A stretch of DNA of 64,000 nt from Flavobacterium sp. (lineage in GTDB: Bacteria > Bacteroidota > Bacteroidia > Flavobacteriales > Flavobacteriaceae): assembly GCF_027484705.1 (NCBI RefSeq), contig NZ_JAIXSL010000007.1:62001-126000 (forward strand), given 5' to 3'. This document shows, one piece after another, positions 1 to 8,609 of this stretch; position 1 is the first letter of the stretch, and every line of letters starts with the position of its first letter. Both the position numbers and the translations under genes were made by a program. A model generated the notes under the pieces. The model did not search any database. It saw nothing but the letters and a program-made list of their open reading frames with translations, and had not been told where the DNA came from.

Positions 1-674
1 ATTTCATCAGAAATCCTAATCCCTTCCTTGTCGAGATCCAACGCCTGTTGATAATGGCCTTCCATGCCATAAAGATTCGCAAGCGTATGTAAGGAAATTA
101 AATAAAACCTATTGTACTTATCTTTTCCAAGAATGCTAAGTGACTTTTTGAGGTTTTCCTCCGCCGAAACGAGATCGTCTTTTTGCAAATAAATCTGCGC
201 CATGCAACCATACGAACTACAAATGCCGTATTTATTTTGGTGCTTTTCGTAAATTTTCAAGGCTTTATAAAGACACTCAAATGCCTTGGGATAATCGCCG
301 GTGTTTTTGTAATCGTTGGCCAGCCCGATGCAGGCTTTGGCGGCAATGGTATCGAATTTTGCATTTCCTATGAGCCGAACGGATTGCTCGTAATACTTTT
401 TTGACAAGCCGTAACTCGATTTGTTCTGATAAAAGGCCGCGCGCGCAAAGGAGGCCATCGCTTTATAAATGTTGGGCTCACCAACTGACAAACGCTCGAG
501 ATTATTGGCATAAATTTCCAAAGAATCCGGAGCTGTAATAGAAATCTGACCTATATTCTTGTAGGCTTGAACGATTTTCGATTGTTTTTCCGTCATCGCA
601 GGCGCTATTTTTTTTTCCTGATGTCCGCAGGAAAATAGCAGCAACAAACTGATTGATAGTATCGTGTTTTTCAT
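1..674 (-). CDS. TPR-containing lipoprotein, partial (3' end outside window)
   Basis: The reading frame opens with an ATG at 672-674 and stays open to the left edge, so about 224 N-terminal codons are visible and the C-terminus is missing. The start encodes a lipoprotein signal (MKNTILSISLLLLFSCG) with the lipobox cysteine at about residue 17. The remainder is helical, with tetratricopeptide-like units such as KAFECLYKALKIYEKHQN and SAEENLKKSLSILGK. In Bacteroidota, TPR proteins like this are often the sensor half of a histidine kinase or a LuxR-type regulator, with the output domain at the C-terminus. That part lies outside the window, so the function is open. Confidence 0.75.
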   Translation of the reverse strand, partial: MKNTILSISLLLLFSCGHQEKKIAPAMTEKQSKIVQAYKNIGQISITAPDSLEIYANNLERLSVGEPNIYKAMASFARAAFYQNKSSYGLSKKYYEQSVRLIGNAKFDTIAAKACIGLANDYKNTGDYPKAFECLYKALKIYEKHQNKYGICSSYGCMAQIYLQKDDLVSAEENLKKSLSILGKDKYNRFYLISLHTLANLYGMEGHYQQALDLDKEGIRISDE

Positions 675-732
675 GAAATCGAATTACTTTCTAAAAATAC
701 TAAAAACAGTTTAAAAATAGCGGGAACTTTTG

Positions 733-1026
733 TCATTTTCGGGACTTGAGCAGATTGTTTTGCGAAAGCAACTCGAACAAATCATAATTCAGGTTGAAAA
801 TCAGGTTGCCAAGTTTGGGTTTGCTCGATTGGAGTGTTTTTTCAAACTCTTCGGTAAGTTGTATTTTATGACTTTGCAACATCGATTTCTGGTTGAGTTC
901 TACAATGATTTTCTGTAAAGCATCGATCCTTTGCTCAAACATTTTCTGCTCACGTCCGAATTGCTGGCCGAGGTAGAAAACTATTAAGCAAAAGATCAAA
1001 AGCAATATCAAAAGAAAAAGCATCAT
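733..1026 (-). CDS. Small membrane-anchored coiled-coil protein
   Basis: A 97-residue protein. Residues 1-20 form one hydrophobic helix (MMLFLLILLLIFCLIVFYLG). It is followed by a charged helical stretch (about residues 22-70) with heptad-like spacing of Leu/Ile/Phe, which looks like a coiled coil. I do not recognise a family. It could also start at the second Met (position 1023). It lies between two leftward genes with short spacers, and there is no sign of a function beyond an inner-membrane anchor with a cytoplasmic or periplasmic coiled coil. Confidence 0.6.
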   Translation of the reverse strand: MMLFLLILLLIFCLIVFYLGQQFGREQKMFEQRIDALQKIIVELNQKSMLQSHKIQLTEEFEKTLQSSKPKLGNLIFNLNYDLFELLSQNNLLKSRK

Positions 1027-1113
1027 AGCTTGGCTTCGTTTTAAGTAAGAAAAATTTGAAGTTTAAAATTCGGAAGTTATGACTTAACAAAAAATACGTC
1101 TTATTTCGTATTC

Positions 1114-2535
1114 TCAACCTTTCATCAAATCTTTGATTGGAATTTTTACGGCGTGCAGTTTCAATTTCCCATCGACGGATTTCGTAAAATACAATTGCTG
1201 GCTCGGTTCATCATAAAAGGGGCCGCCCTCAAAGCCATCGCCATTGATTTTGCTTCCGAGATTTACCGGCTCCGACCAGTTTTTCCAACTGTCATCAAGG
1301 CGGTAACTCACATAAATATCATAATTGCCGAAACTGCTGAATCCGCACGAACTGAAAAGCAAGGTTTTCTGATCCGATAACAATTGCGGCGTGATTTCAT
1401 CATCTGCAGAATTGATTGCTTTGCCCATGTTTTGCAGCAAGCCGTAAGTACCGTCACTTTTTTGATTGGCAAAGTAAAAGTCGCTTCCACCTTGCGTGAA
1501 ATCAGATTCGACCGCCAACACGATGGTTTTTAAATCAGCTGTTACGGTCGCATCGGCGGTTTCTCCATAATTGGCATAAGCCGTAATTTTGATAGGATCG
1601 GCAGGTTCGAAGGCACCGTTATTGAGTTTATAAAGCTGAAAACCCGTTTCGCCGGTTCCGGTCTCATAACGGTTTCCGCCTTTGAGCACATAAGTTGGCG
1701 AAGCATATTCAACAAAATTGAAGCTGTCATTCTCGCTCAAAGAAACCTCGAGTTTGGGTGCCGACCAGTTGCCATCGGGATTTCTGTTCGCGCAATAAAC
1801 CTGGTCTTTTTGCCCGTCGTTGCTCGTGAAAAACAAACGCTTCCCGTCATCGGCGACTTCAATGGCTGAAATGTCGGTATCGACCATGGTCAGTTCTTCG
1901 GCTTTGGGTAACAGTTCGAAAGTACTTCCGGTATTGATTTGGGCATTCAACGGCGCATCGCTGTCTGAAATCCCGACCGCATCAATCTGTTTTTGTCCGG
2001 GCAACAGCGCAAAATTGAATTCGATTTTTACCGCGACGACATTGCTGACCATTTGATTCAATAGCGCATGTTCGACGCCGGGATTCAGCAACTCAGGCGC
2101 ATCCTGAATTTTCCTTCTTTTGCGTTTATAATAATACGCGCGATCCGCCGGAAGGGTCGCTTTGAACGTGGGCGTTTTCCAGTCTGATTTTCGTGTCCAG
2201 ACGGTTTCATATTTGCCGGAACCCGTATCAACACCGATTTTCACTACACAACCCGCGTTCAGATTTTCGAATACCGCAATTTGTTTGACGCTTTGTGGTT
2301 TTTCAAATCCCAACTCTACGATTTCATAACCGTCAAGTGCTTTTTTGGGCGCCCATGCATTCGGGGAATTTCCGGCTTGCGGAAAAGCATCGGGTTTGCC
2401 CAAAATCCTTTTGATGCCGTATTGTTTTCCGCCCAAATCCGAAGAATACTTAATGAGTTTATGAGCCCATTGGATTTGCTGCGCATGGCTCGAAACAACG
2501 CACAGACAAATGGAGATTATCAGTATATTTTTCAT
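1114..2535 (-). CDS. Secreted PD40/WD40-like beta-propeller protein
   Basis: Starting at the Met at 2535 the protein has 473 residues and a clear signal peptide (MKNILIISICLCVVSSHAQ). A longer frame reaches 2598, but its first codons overlap the terminator of the upstream gene, so the internal Met is preferred. The N-terminal half has a discoidin-like feel (ALDGYEIVELGFEKPQSVKQ). The C-terminal half contains PD40-type blades such as KRLFFTSNDGQKDQVYCANR, SDFYFANQKSDG and KTLLFSSCGFSSFGNYDIYV, as in OmpA-associated propeller proteins of Bacteroidota. No OmpA peptidoglycan-binding domain is present. Probably periplasmic or surface-exposed; substrate unknown. Confidence 0.75.
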   Translation of the reverse strand: MKNILIISICLCVVSSHAQQIQWAHKLIKYSSDLGGKQYGIKRILGKPDAFPQAGNSPNAWAPKKALDGYEIVELGFEKPQSVKQIAVFENLNAGCVVKIGVDTGSGKYETVWTRKSDWKTPTFKATLPADRAYYYKRKRRKIQDAPELLNPGVEHALLNQMVSNVVAVKIEFNFALLPGQKQIDAVGISDSDAPLNAQINTGSTFELLPKAEELTMVDTDISAIEVADDGKRLFFTSNDGQKDQVYCANRNPDGNWSAPKLEVSLSENDSFNFVEYASPTYVLKGGNRYETGTGETGFQLYKLNNGAFEPADPIKITAYANYGETADATVTADLKTIVLAVESDFTQGGSDFYFANQKSDGTYGLLQNMGKAINSADDEITPQLLSDQKTLLFSSCGFSSFGNYDIYVSYRLDDSWKNWSEPVNLGSKINGDGFEGGPFYDEPSQQLYFTKSVDGKLKLHAVKIPIKDLMKG

Positions 2536-2547
2536 CTTGATCGTATT

Positions 2548-2580
2548 AAAAAAAGGCTGCGAAATTGCTTCCACAGCCCG
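2548..2580 (-). terminator. Rho-independent terminator of the PQQ-propeller gene
   Basis: On the minus strand a GGCTG...CAGCC stem is followed by a run of seven T. It lies directly downstream of the leftward gene ending at 2604. Confidence 0.65.
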
Positions 2581-2603
2581 AAACAAATAAACGTTCAACC
2601 TAT

Positions 2604-4445
2604 TTAATTGTTTACTTTAATCTTCTCTACTTTTCTTCCTTTGAAGGCGAAAATGTATTCCCCATCATCAGTAATATCGATACCATCGCCGTATTTAGGG
2701 CTTCCGCCTTTTCCTTTCGACTGCACGGAACCTTTGGTTTCTCCGTTTGTCATATCGATACCGTAGATAATATTTTTGCTGTTTCTTTGGTCTCTGAGGA
2801 AATAATTGTCTCCGATGTGGTAGAAGTAATCAATCCCTTTGATTTTCTCGGAAGCATAAGCGCGCGTTCCGTCTTTTTTGTTGTAAGCGGCCAATCCTTT
2901 TTCGGAAAGCACGACCACTTTGTCGTTGAAATCTATCACGTCTGCTGCTTTTCCTACTTTCGCATCGTTGTGTTTCACATCGAACAATTGTTTTCCTGAA
3001 GCAATGTCATAGCTGTAGAATTCGTCACCGTCGCCTACGAAAACCGTTTTGTTGTCGTCTAAAATAAAGTCTGTGATGCGTTTGTCGAAACGTTCCGAAC
3101 GCCAGGCGGTTTGTCCTGTTTTATCATCAAGGCACAACACGGAGTTCTTTTGGTTTTTATAATCCCAATAGATGTAAGGCACCCAAGTTTTCACACTTCC
3201 ACCGCCGCCAAAACCACCTAAAGCCATCGCTGCGCCGAATCCTGCTCCGCCTGAAGATTCCTCAAGACGGAATTCCTGAACCTGTACTTTCCCACCGACC
3301 TGTACCAAGATTTTATCATTGGATTTGTAGATGTTCGGCATACAGAATGCACCGGTGATTTTTTCAGAAGCCCACAATAGTTTTCCTGAATTGAGGTCGT
3401 GTTTTTCTACATATTTTGTACGGTCTCTTCCACCCAGAATAACAAGGTAAACTGCATCTTCAGTAAATAACGGTTCAGCAATCGCTCTGTAGATTTTAGA
3501 TCTTTTCCCGCCACTGAACAAGCCGCCATTAGCACCATTGATGTCATTATCATAATTGACATTCCAGATTTTTTGTCCGGTTTTGTAGTCGAAAACGGTC
3601 AATCCGTCCATATACATCACCACTTTGTCGCCTTTGATCCAGAGGTCAACAATCGCTCTTCTGGTCACGAGTTCTTTTTCGATCACCCCGACGAAAGTGG
3701 CATCCCATAGCACATCGCCATTGACGGCATTGATTCGGACCAGTTGGTTTTTAAAGCCTGCAAACAGAGCGCCCCAGCCTGTAGGTTTGTAATTGACCAT
3801 GATGATTTCCTTTTTCGATGCATCATAAATATATTTTCCGACACCGCCTTTGAAACGGTTGGTTTCCCAGATTTTCTCACCGGTATTGGCTTTAACCATA
3901 ATCACGGAATTCTTTTGAGAAATCATAAACGCATCAAGTTCTGTAATATATTTTACGGTTTCGAGTTCGCCCTGATCGGTGCCTTCCATGCCTTTCGCAT
4001 CTTTCGGAATCAGGTCCTGGTATTGTTCTGAATTCCACAATTCTTTTCCTGTGGCCAGATCGAGTACTGCTACCCTGTCGGTTCCTAATTTTCTGGCATC
4101 GAACAAAAACAGATAACCACCTTTGTCTTTCCAGATCGTATATTGATATTCGGAATTGTTCGTTTTGTTGGTGGTCAATTTTTTGTAATCGCCATTCCAG
4201 ATGGCTTTCCCGTTGGCGTCGATTACCGAAGCTGAGTTGTCGTCGGTTCCGATAATATACTGCCCGTCGCCGTCACAAAGCGCCAAACGCGTGGCTTTGT
4301 TATCGAATTCCGATTCCCATACTGTGGCAAAACTGCCTGATTTTTTGCCGGCGCTTTTCTTTCCTAAAAGATTGCCGAATTGCGCTGAAGCTGTGAATGT
4401 TCCGATAAGACATAACGAGAACACTGCCATGGATACTTTTTTCAT
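2604..4445 (-). CDS. PQQ-binding-like beta-propeller repeat protein, exported
   Basis: About 613 residues with a signal peptide (MKKVSMAVFSLCLIGTFTASAQ). A second ATG lies two codons upstream at 4451. Blades repeat in PQQ/BamB style: AVLDLATGKELWNSEQ, IMVKANTGEKIWETNR, VRINAVNGDVLWDATF, TVFDYKTGQKIWNVNY and HDLNSGKLLWASEK. A glycine-rich insert (GGAGFGAAMALGGFGGGGS) sits near residue 400. BamB assists outer-membrane protein assembly, but many Bacteroidota have several such propellers and this one is not clearly BamB because it lacks a lipobox. The gene starts a leftward run of exported proteins and has its own terminator. Confidence 0.8.
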   Translation of the reverse strand: MKKVSMAVFSLCLIGTFTASAQFGNLLGKKSAGKKSGSFATVWESEFDNKATRLALCDGDGQYIIGTDDNSASVIDANGKAIWNGDYKKLTTNKTNNSEYQYTIWKDKGGYLFLFDARKLGTDRVAVLDLATGKELWNSEQYQDLIPKDAKGMEGTDQGELETVKYITELDAFMISQKNSVIMVKANTGEKIWETNRFKGGVGKYIYDASKKEIIMVNYKPTGWGALFAGFKNQLVRINAVNGDVLWDATFVGVIEKELVTRRAIVDLWIKGDKVVMYMDGLTVFDYKTGQKIWNVNYDNDINGANGGLFSGGKRSKIYRAIAEPLFTEDAVYLVILGGRDRTKYVEKHDLNSGKLLWASEKITGAFCMPNIYKSNDKILVQVGGKVQVQEFRLEESSGGAGFGAAMALGGFGGGGSVKTWVPYIYWDYKNQKNSVLCLDDKTGQTAWRSERFDKRITDFILDDNKTVFVGDGDEFYSYDIASGKQLFDVKHNDAKVGKAADVIDFNDKVVVLSEKGLAAYNKKDGTRAYASEKIKGIDYFYHIGDNYFLRDQRNSKNIIYGIDMTNGETKGSVQSKGKGGSPKYGDGIDITDDGEYIFAFKGRKVEKIKVNN

Positions 4446-4481
4446 AATCATTAAATTTTGGTTGAACTTAGAGTGTTGAAC

Positions 4482-4856
4482 TTAAAAGGTAATCGTGTAG
4501 CGGATTTTATACCGCTGTTGTTTTTGTAATTTGAATTGAAACTTATGGTTGAGGATGTAATCCGACATAAAATTGATGAAGTCGATGTTCTTGATTTCGC
4601 TGTCGACTTTGAAGAAAGAGGACACTTTGCCATTCTGCACAACGCCTATATCTACGACCATCGTACCGTGAACGTCTGCATATTTCTTGTCTTTCTTTTT
4701 GGTGAAATCCTGAGCATGAAACATATCGTCGACTTCCTTGGTGACCGTTTCTGTAATCTGCTCTTCATCGGTCAGCACCGGACGTTGCGCATACAGCTGG
4801 TTTGAGGTCAATGCGACGAAAAAAATAAAAATGAGATAGTAGTATTTTGATTTCAT
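4482..4856 (-). CDS. Small secreted protein, function unknown
   Basis: A 124-residue protein with a signal peptide (MKSKYYYLIFIFFVALTSNQLYAQ). The mature part has a TonB-C-like feel: HGTMVVDIGVVQNGKVSSFFKV followed by a helix and a final strand RYKIRYTITF. I cannot assign a family with certainty. It lies 36 nt upstream of the PQQ propeller gene and 5 nt downstream of the preceding lipoprotein, so the three may be cotranscribed. Confidence 0.65.
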   Translation of the reverse strand: MKSKYYYLIFIFFVALTSNQLYAQRPVLTDEEQITETVTKEVDDMFHAQDFTKKKDKKYADVHGTMVVDIGVVQNGKVSSFFKVDSEIKNIDFINFMSDYILNHKFQFKLQKQQRYKIRYTITF

Positions 4857-4861
4857 GATGC

Positions 4862-5374
4862 TTAAGGTTGGTGCGTGATTTCAGTGACTACTAAATTCCC
4901 TTCAGTAATATTTTTGCTAGCCGCGGTGTTGTTTCCTACAAAGTTGAAAGTGCCGCGCAATTCATCAGCCGTTAAATCACAAGTGGTAAGATTCATCGTA
5001 CCAGAATCTGAATGATAATAATCTAGGAGATTGGCTCCTGATCCGTCTTGGTAGGTCAGCCACGAATCGGCCATCGTAAATCCGGCATGTTGTGCAGGAT
5101 AATTGCCGACCGTTGCAGGCATGTGGAGTTCGAGCACCTGAACGCCTGCTTTATAAGCATATACATCTATGTATTGCCCGCCGGCTACGGTATTGTTATA
5201 TACAGTAGCTTCTGTTTCGTCTGCGGTAATTAAGACACCGTCAAGTTTGAAAGTGGTAGCGCTGGTATTTACCGGATTCGAATTGTTGGAATCGCTGGAG
5301 TCCTTGCTACAGGAAAGGTTTAAGAATACTAAAGAAAGTATTACTGCTTTTGCTAAAATAGAGGTTGTTTTCAT
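4862..5374 (-). CDS. Lipoprotein, function unknown (DUF6252-like)
   Basis: 170 residues from the Met at 5374; an in-frame ATG also exists at 5380. A lipoprotein signal ends in LNLSCSKDSSDSN, with the cysteine followed by a Ser/Asp/Asn-rich linker typical of surface-exposed Bacteroidota lipoproteins. The mature region is short beta strands (TTFKLDGVLITADETEATVY, GTFNFVGNNTAASKNITEGN), resembling the small DUF6252 type of cell-surface lipoprotein. The family assignment rests on overall pattern only. It is followed after 5 nt by the small secreted protein. Confidence 0.65.
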   Translation of the reverse strand: MKTTSILAKAVILSLVFLNLSCSKDSSDSNNSNPVNTSATTFKLDGVLITADETEATVYNNTVAGGQYIDVYAYKAGVQVLELHMPATVGNYPAQHAGFTMADSWLTYQDGSGANLLDYYHSDSGTMNLTTCDLTADELRGTFNFVGNNTAASKNITEGNLVVTEITHQP

Positions 5375-5454
5375 GAACATTAGATTTGTATTGGTGAACA
5401 GTACAAATCTGCGTCAATAAGGAAGGCGTAACAATACGATGAAATACGTATTTT

Positions 5455-6402
5455 TTAGAAAGTCATTTTAGGAAATCGCTTTTGAAGCTGTGCGATTTTA
5501 AGTTGAAGTTGCGCAGTGAATTTCAAATGCGATGCCGAATCCGGGTTGAACGGCCGGTGCGCCAATCCTTTTTGGATGCTTTCGACTTCTTCCATAACGG
5601 CCAAACATTCTGAAACAATCGAAACCGAAGCAAATTGTTCCCAGATGTATTCGATGGCCGTGGCATTGGGATGCATCATATCCTCGGCATAAAAACGGTA
5701 ATCGCGCAATTCGTCCATCATGATTTCGTATGACGGAAAATAGGCTGCGGTGGTTTCTGCTTCCAGCATTTGATGGATTGCGGCAATCAGGTGTGCTTTG
5801 CTGCGTTGGTTTTCCGTAAATCCGTCTTTGAGATGCCGCACCGGAGAAACCGTAAAAATGATCGCTGCTTTCGGATTGATGCTTTGAATCAAAGTCATCG
5901 CATCCCGAATCGCTTCCTGAATGCTTTCGATACTTAACAATTCTTTTTCAAATTGTGATTGCGGCACTTTATGGCAATTGGCAACTATTTTTTGGAATGC
6001 TTTTTCGCGGTAAACCCAAGCCGTTCCATACGTAATGAGAATATGCGAAGCGGCTTCGATATTGGTTTTTAAATCTTCTAGGTTTTGATTGAGTTTTTGA
6101 AGCAAATCCTGCTGATTGTTCGCGCTCAAATCAGAATGCGCGTCGAAACAATGCCAGCGTTCGTTGTGAAAGAAAACATCAGCTTCGGTATAAAAATCCT
6201 GATGCACCGTTCTTTTGATGATTTCGCGAATCGCGATCGGATGGAATAAAATCCCAAACGGGTTGACGGTATGCTGAAATTTGTAATAGTTGAATTTCTC
6301 GGCAATATTCACGGCAAAACAAGAACCCAAGCTTACAATCTTCGAATCATAATTGATTAGGTGATTGCTTTTTGTAATGGGAACTTTGGTCGTGAAGTTC
6401 AT
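5455..6402 (-). CDS. GSCFA-domain SGNH-like hydrolase
   Basis: 315 residues. The signature Gly-Ser-Cys-Phe-Ala lies at residues 26-30 (IVSLGSCFAVNIA). SPVRHLKDG follows in the middle, and DMMHPNATAIEYIW near the C-terminus supplies the Asp/His typical of SGNH hydrolases. This matches the GSCFA family, whose members are common in Bacteroidota; the substrate has not been established. There is no signal peptide, so the protein is probably cytoplasmic. It starts 3 nt downstream of the preceding lipoprotein's stop, which suggests cotranscription. Confidence 0.85.
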   Translation of the reverse strand: MNFTTKVPITKSNHLINYDSKIVSLGSCFAVNIAEKFNYYKFQHTVNPFGILFHPIAIREIIKRTVHQDFYTEADVFFHNERWHCFDAHSDLSANNQQDLLQKLNQNLEDLKTNIEAASHILITYGTAWVYREKAFQKIVANCHKVPQSQFEKELLSIESIQEAIRDAMTLIQSINPKAAIIFTVSPVRHLKDGFTENQRSKAHLIAAIHQMLEAETTAAYFPSYEIMMDELRDYRFYAEDMMHPNATAIEYIWEQFASVSIVSECLAVMEEVESIQKGLAHRPFNPDSASHLKFTAQLQLKIAQLQKRFPKMTF

Positions 6403-6405
6403 GGC

Positions 6406-7167
6406 TTATTCGTAGATAAATGTTAGGTTTATGGTTGTACCTGGGTTTCCGCTGTAGGAGCGAACTTCCGTTGTAGGAAAATTGTCAGCATTGTATTGAA
6501 AAGTAGCGCTTTGAGTACCAAAGTTTGTAACGGAAGAAGTCACGTTAGCATAAAATCCTGCGCCCGGAATAAGTAATTTACCCCATCCTAAGATATTTTT
6601 GAAAGGATTGTTTTTCGCATCATATACAAATGTTGAGGTGCTGGCGATTTGTGTTCCTGCAGTATTATAATCTTCAATTCGTTGGATTTCATTGGTGGTG
6701 GTCATGAAGTATTTGCTCTGACCATCGAATTCCTCTCCCGAATTATCAGTCCTTGAATAGTTATTTGTCGTAATGGTTCCGTCATTGTTGTAAGTATAGA
6801 CGATTCTAAATTCCTGATCGACAAGATTGTCTGTCTTTTTCATAGTAGCCAGCTTACCGTTTGTGTAGGTATAATCATAAATGATCGGAATTCCAGAATT
6901 ATCAACGTACCATTCCATTCTTGTGATGACATCTCCCGTATAAAAGTACTTTTGCACCAAACCCTCGCTGTTGGTAATCGTATTCAGTTTATTGCCGGTA
7001 TAGGCAAAATCGTTAATAATAGCATTCTGGCTGGAACCTGAAGTGGTTTGAATCGTTCTTCTGATCAAAATAGAATCGGTCGCTACCGGATTGGAATCTG
7101 AGGAAGAGTCTGAAGAACACGAATAAAACAAAAATGTCATCAATAGGAGGATGAGTAGTTTTTTCAT
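6406..7167 (-). CDS. Lipoprotein with YD-repeat-like strands
   Basis: 253 residues with a lipobox (LLMTFLFYSCSSDSSSDSN) and a surface-export-like Ser/Asp linker. The mature region is a series of short Tyr-rich strands: NDFAYTGNKLNTITNSEG, KYFYTGDVITRMEWY, YDYTYTNGKLATM and FVYDAKNNPFKNILG. These resemble degenerate RHS/YD repeats, which wrap into beta-sheets. The C-terminal part is clearly related to that of the next gene upstream (7242-8462), so the two are paralogues in part. Function unknown, presumably at the cell surface. Confidence 0.7.
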   Translation of the reverse strand: MKKLLILLLMTFLFYSCSSDSSSDSNPVATDSILIRRTIQTTSGSSQNAIINDFAYTGNKLNTITNSEGLVQKYFYTGDVITRMEWYVDNSGIPIIYDYTYTNGKLATMKKTDNLVDQEFRIVYTYNNDGTITTNNYSRTDNSGEEFDGQSKYFMTTTNEIQRIEDYNTAGTQIASTSTFVYDAKNNPFKNILGWGKLLIPGAGFYANVTSSVTNFGTQSATFQYNADNFPTTEVRSYSGNPGTTINLTFIYE

Positions 7168-7184
7168 AAGAGTAGTGCTTTTTC

Positions 7185-7218
7185 AAAATAAAAACCCAAA
7201 CGACGAAGGTTTGGGTTT
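7185..7218 (-). terminator. Terminator of the 406-aa lipoprotein gene
   Basis: A 10-bp perfect stem (AAACCCAAAC pairing with GTTTGGGTTT) is followed on the minus strand by a T-rich tail. It lies just downstream of the leftward gene ending at 7242. Confidence 0.7.
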
Positions 7219-7241
7219 CAGGGATATACTAGAGTTTCTTA

Positions 7242-8462
7242 TTAATAAAAGTAATTATGCGTATAATCACTATCTTCATTGGAAGTTGTCGGAAAATCAG
7301 ACAAGTTATACATATAGGTAAATACAGAAGTCGGATTTAAGTCTATAACCTCGTTGGTTATATTTTTGGACATTCCTTGGGCTTCTCCGTCTACAAATGT
7401 CGTCTGCGCAAATCCGATGACATTTTTGAATGGATTGTTTTTAGTGTCGTAAGTATAGGTCTTTACTTGGCCTGATGAAAACTCAATTTTTGAAACTTCT
7501 CCATTTAAGAAAGTTATAACCGAGGTTCCGTCAGGCGTGGTTTGAGCAGTGAGGTCGCCTGTAAATCTTGTCACTCCAATACTTCCGTCAGGATTATAAG
7601 TATACACTTCCTTTATAGCGTTATCACCTGCGATATCTGTTGAAATATAGCTGATTAATTTATTGGCCCCGTTGTATTCGAATGTTTCTACAGAAAGTAC
7701 AACACCATTCACGTTATCCTCAATTTTGGTGATCAGGTCGCCTGAATAAGTATACGTTAACGTATCTACAAACCCATCTGCATCCGTACTAACTTCTTTC
7801 TTAATTTTTCTGGCATTGGTAGCATCATAAGTATATACTGTAGAGGTCTCTAAGACGCCGGTGCCCTGAATCCTGTCTTCAATTTTTATAGGCACTATAC
7901 TATTGTCGCTAGGATTGACAACTTCCGTCGCTGTATAAGGAAGACTAAAGAAAGTACCACTAGTAAACACTTTAGTATTTACGGCTGTCTGCGCTACATC
8001 TGCGAATCTTACGCCGGTAAATTTGAAAGACCCGTATATTCTTTTGTTGGTTCGGTCTATAGCCGTAATGACCAATTCTGCAGTGTCAGTATACTCTGAG
8101 AAATTAGCGAATTCACCACTGTCATCGCGTGCCGCAATATAAGGGTCGGAACCATTAGCCGGGTGATACTCTATAGAAAAACCTGCTTCGGTGGGTCCGA
8201 ATTCATCCCAAGTGTACGTACCTACAACCGGCATAGAAGGCACTGCGATTATGAAAAAAGCACCGTCTGCACCGACACCTTTAATCATCAAAGAAGTATC
8301 ATTAAGAACCACCTGAGTCGTAACTGATGTAAAGCGCTGCCCATCAAAATCAATCTGCATGTCGCCAACCGGTGGCGTTGTATCCGGATCTTCCTCAGGT
8401 TTTTCTACACAGGAAGTGAATAAACCTATCGAAACAAACAACATAAGAAATATATTTTTCAT
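7242..8462 (-). CDS. Two-part lipoprotein: DUF6252-like N-terminus and YD-like C-terminus
   Basis: 406 residues, with lipobox LFTSCVEKPEEDPD. Residues about 30-180 contain short strands resembling the small DUF6252-type lipoproteins (MQIDFDGQRFTSVTTQVVL, KRIYGSFKFTGVRFADV). Residues about 190-406 are Tyr-rich YD-like repeats (VYTYDATNARKIKKEV, LTYTYSGDLITKIED, YTYDTKNNPFKNVIGF). The C-terminal half matches the downstream lipoprotein at 6406-7167 in motif order, including the shared KNNPFKN element. This looks like a fusion of two surface modules. Function unknown. Confidence 0.7.
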   Translation of the reverse strand: MKNIFLMLFVSIGLFTSCVEKPEEDPDTTPPVGDMQIDFDGQRFTSVTTQVVLNDTSLMIKGVGADGAFFIIAVPSMPVVGTYTWDEFGPTEAGFSIEYHPANGSDPYIAARDDSGEFANFSEYTDTAELVITAIDRTNKRIYGSFKFTGVRFADVAQTAVNTKVFTSGTFFSLPYTATEVVNPSDNSIVPIKIEDRIQGTGVLETSTVYTYDATNARKIKKEVSTDADGFVDTLTYTYSGDLITKIEDNVNGVVLSVETFEYNGANKLISYISTDIAGDNAIKEVYTYNPDGSIGVTRFTGDLTAQTTPDGTSVITFLNGEVSKIEFSSGQVKTYTYDTKNNPFKNVIGFAQTTFVDGEAQGMSKNITNEVIDLNPTSVFTYMYNLSDFPTTSNEDSDYTHNYFY

Positions 8463-8609
8463 GGGTGCTTTTTTAAAATTGAATTATGTTACGCAAATAA
8501 ACTTAAAAATAGTGATATAAAAAAGAAAAAAATGAGTTCCTGTTTAGAACCGCTATTTTGCTCAATTATTGTGGGTTATCCGTGAATTAACAAGCTTGTT
8601 GATTTCCTT

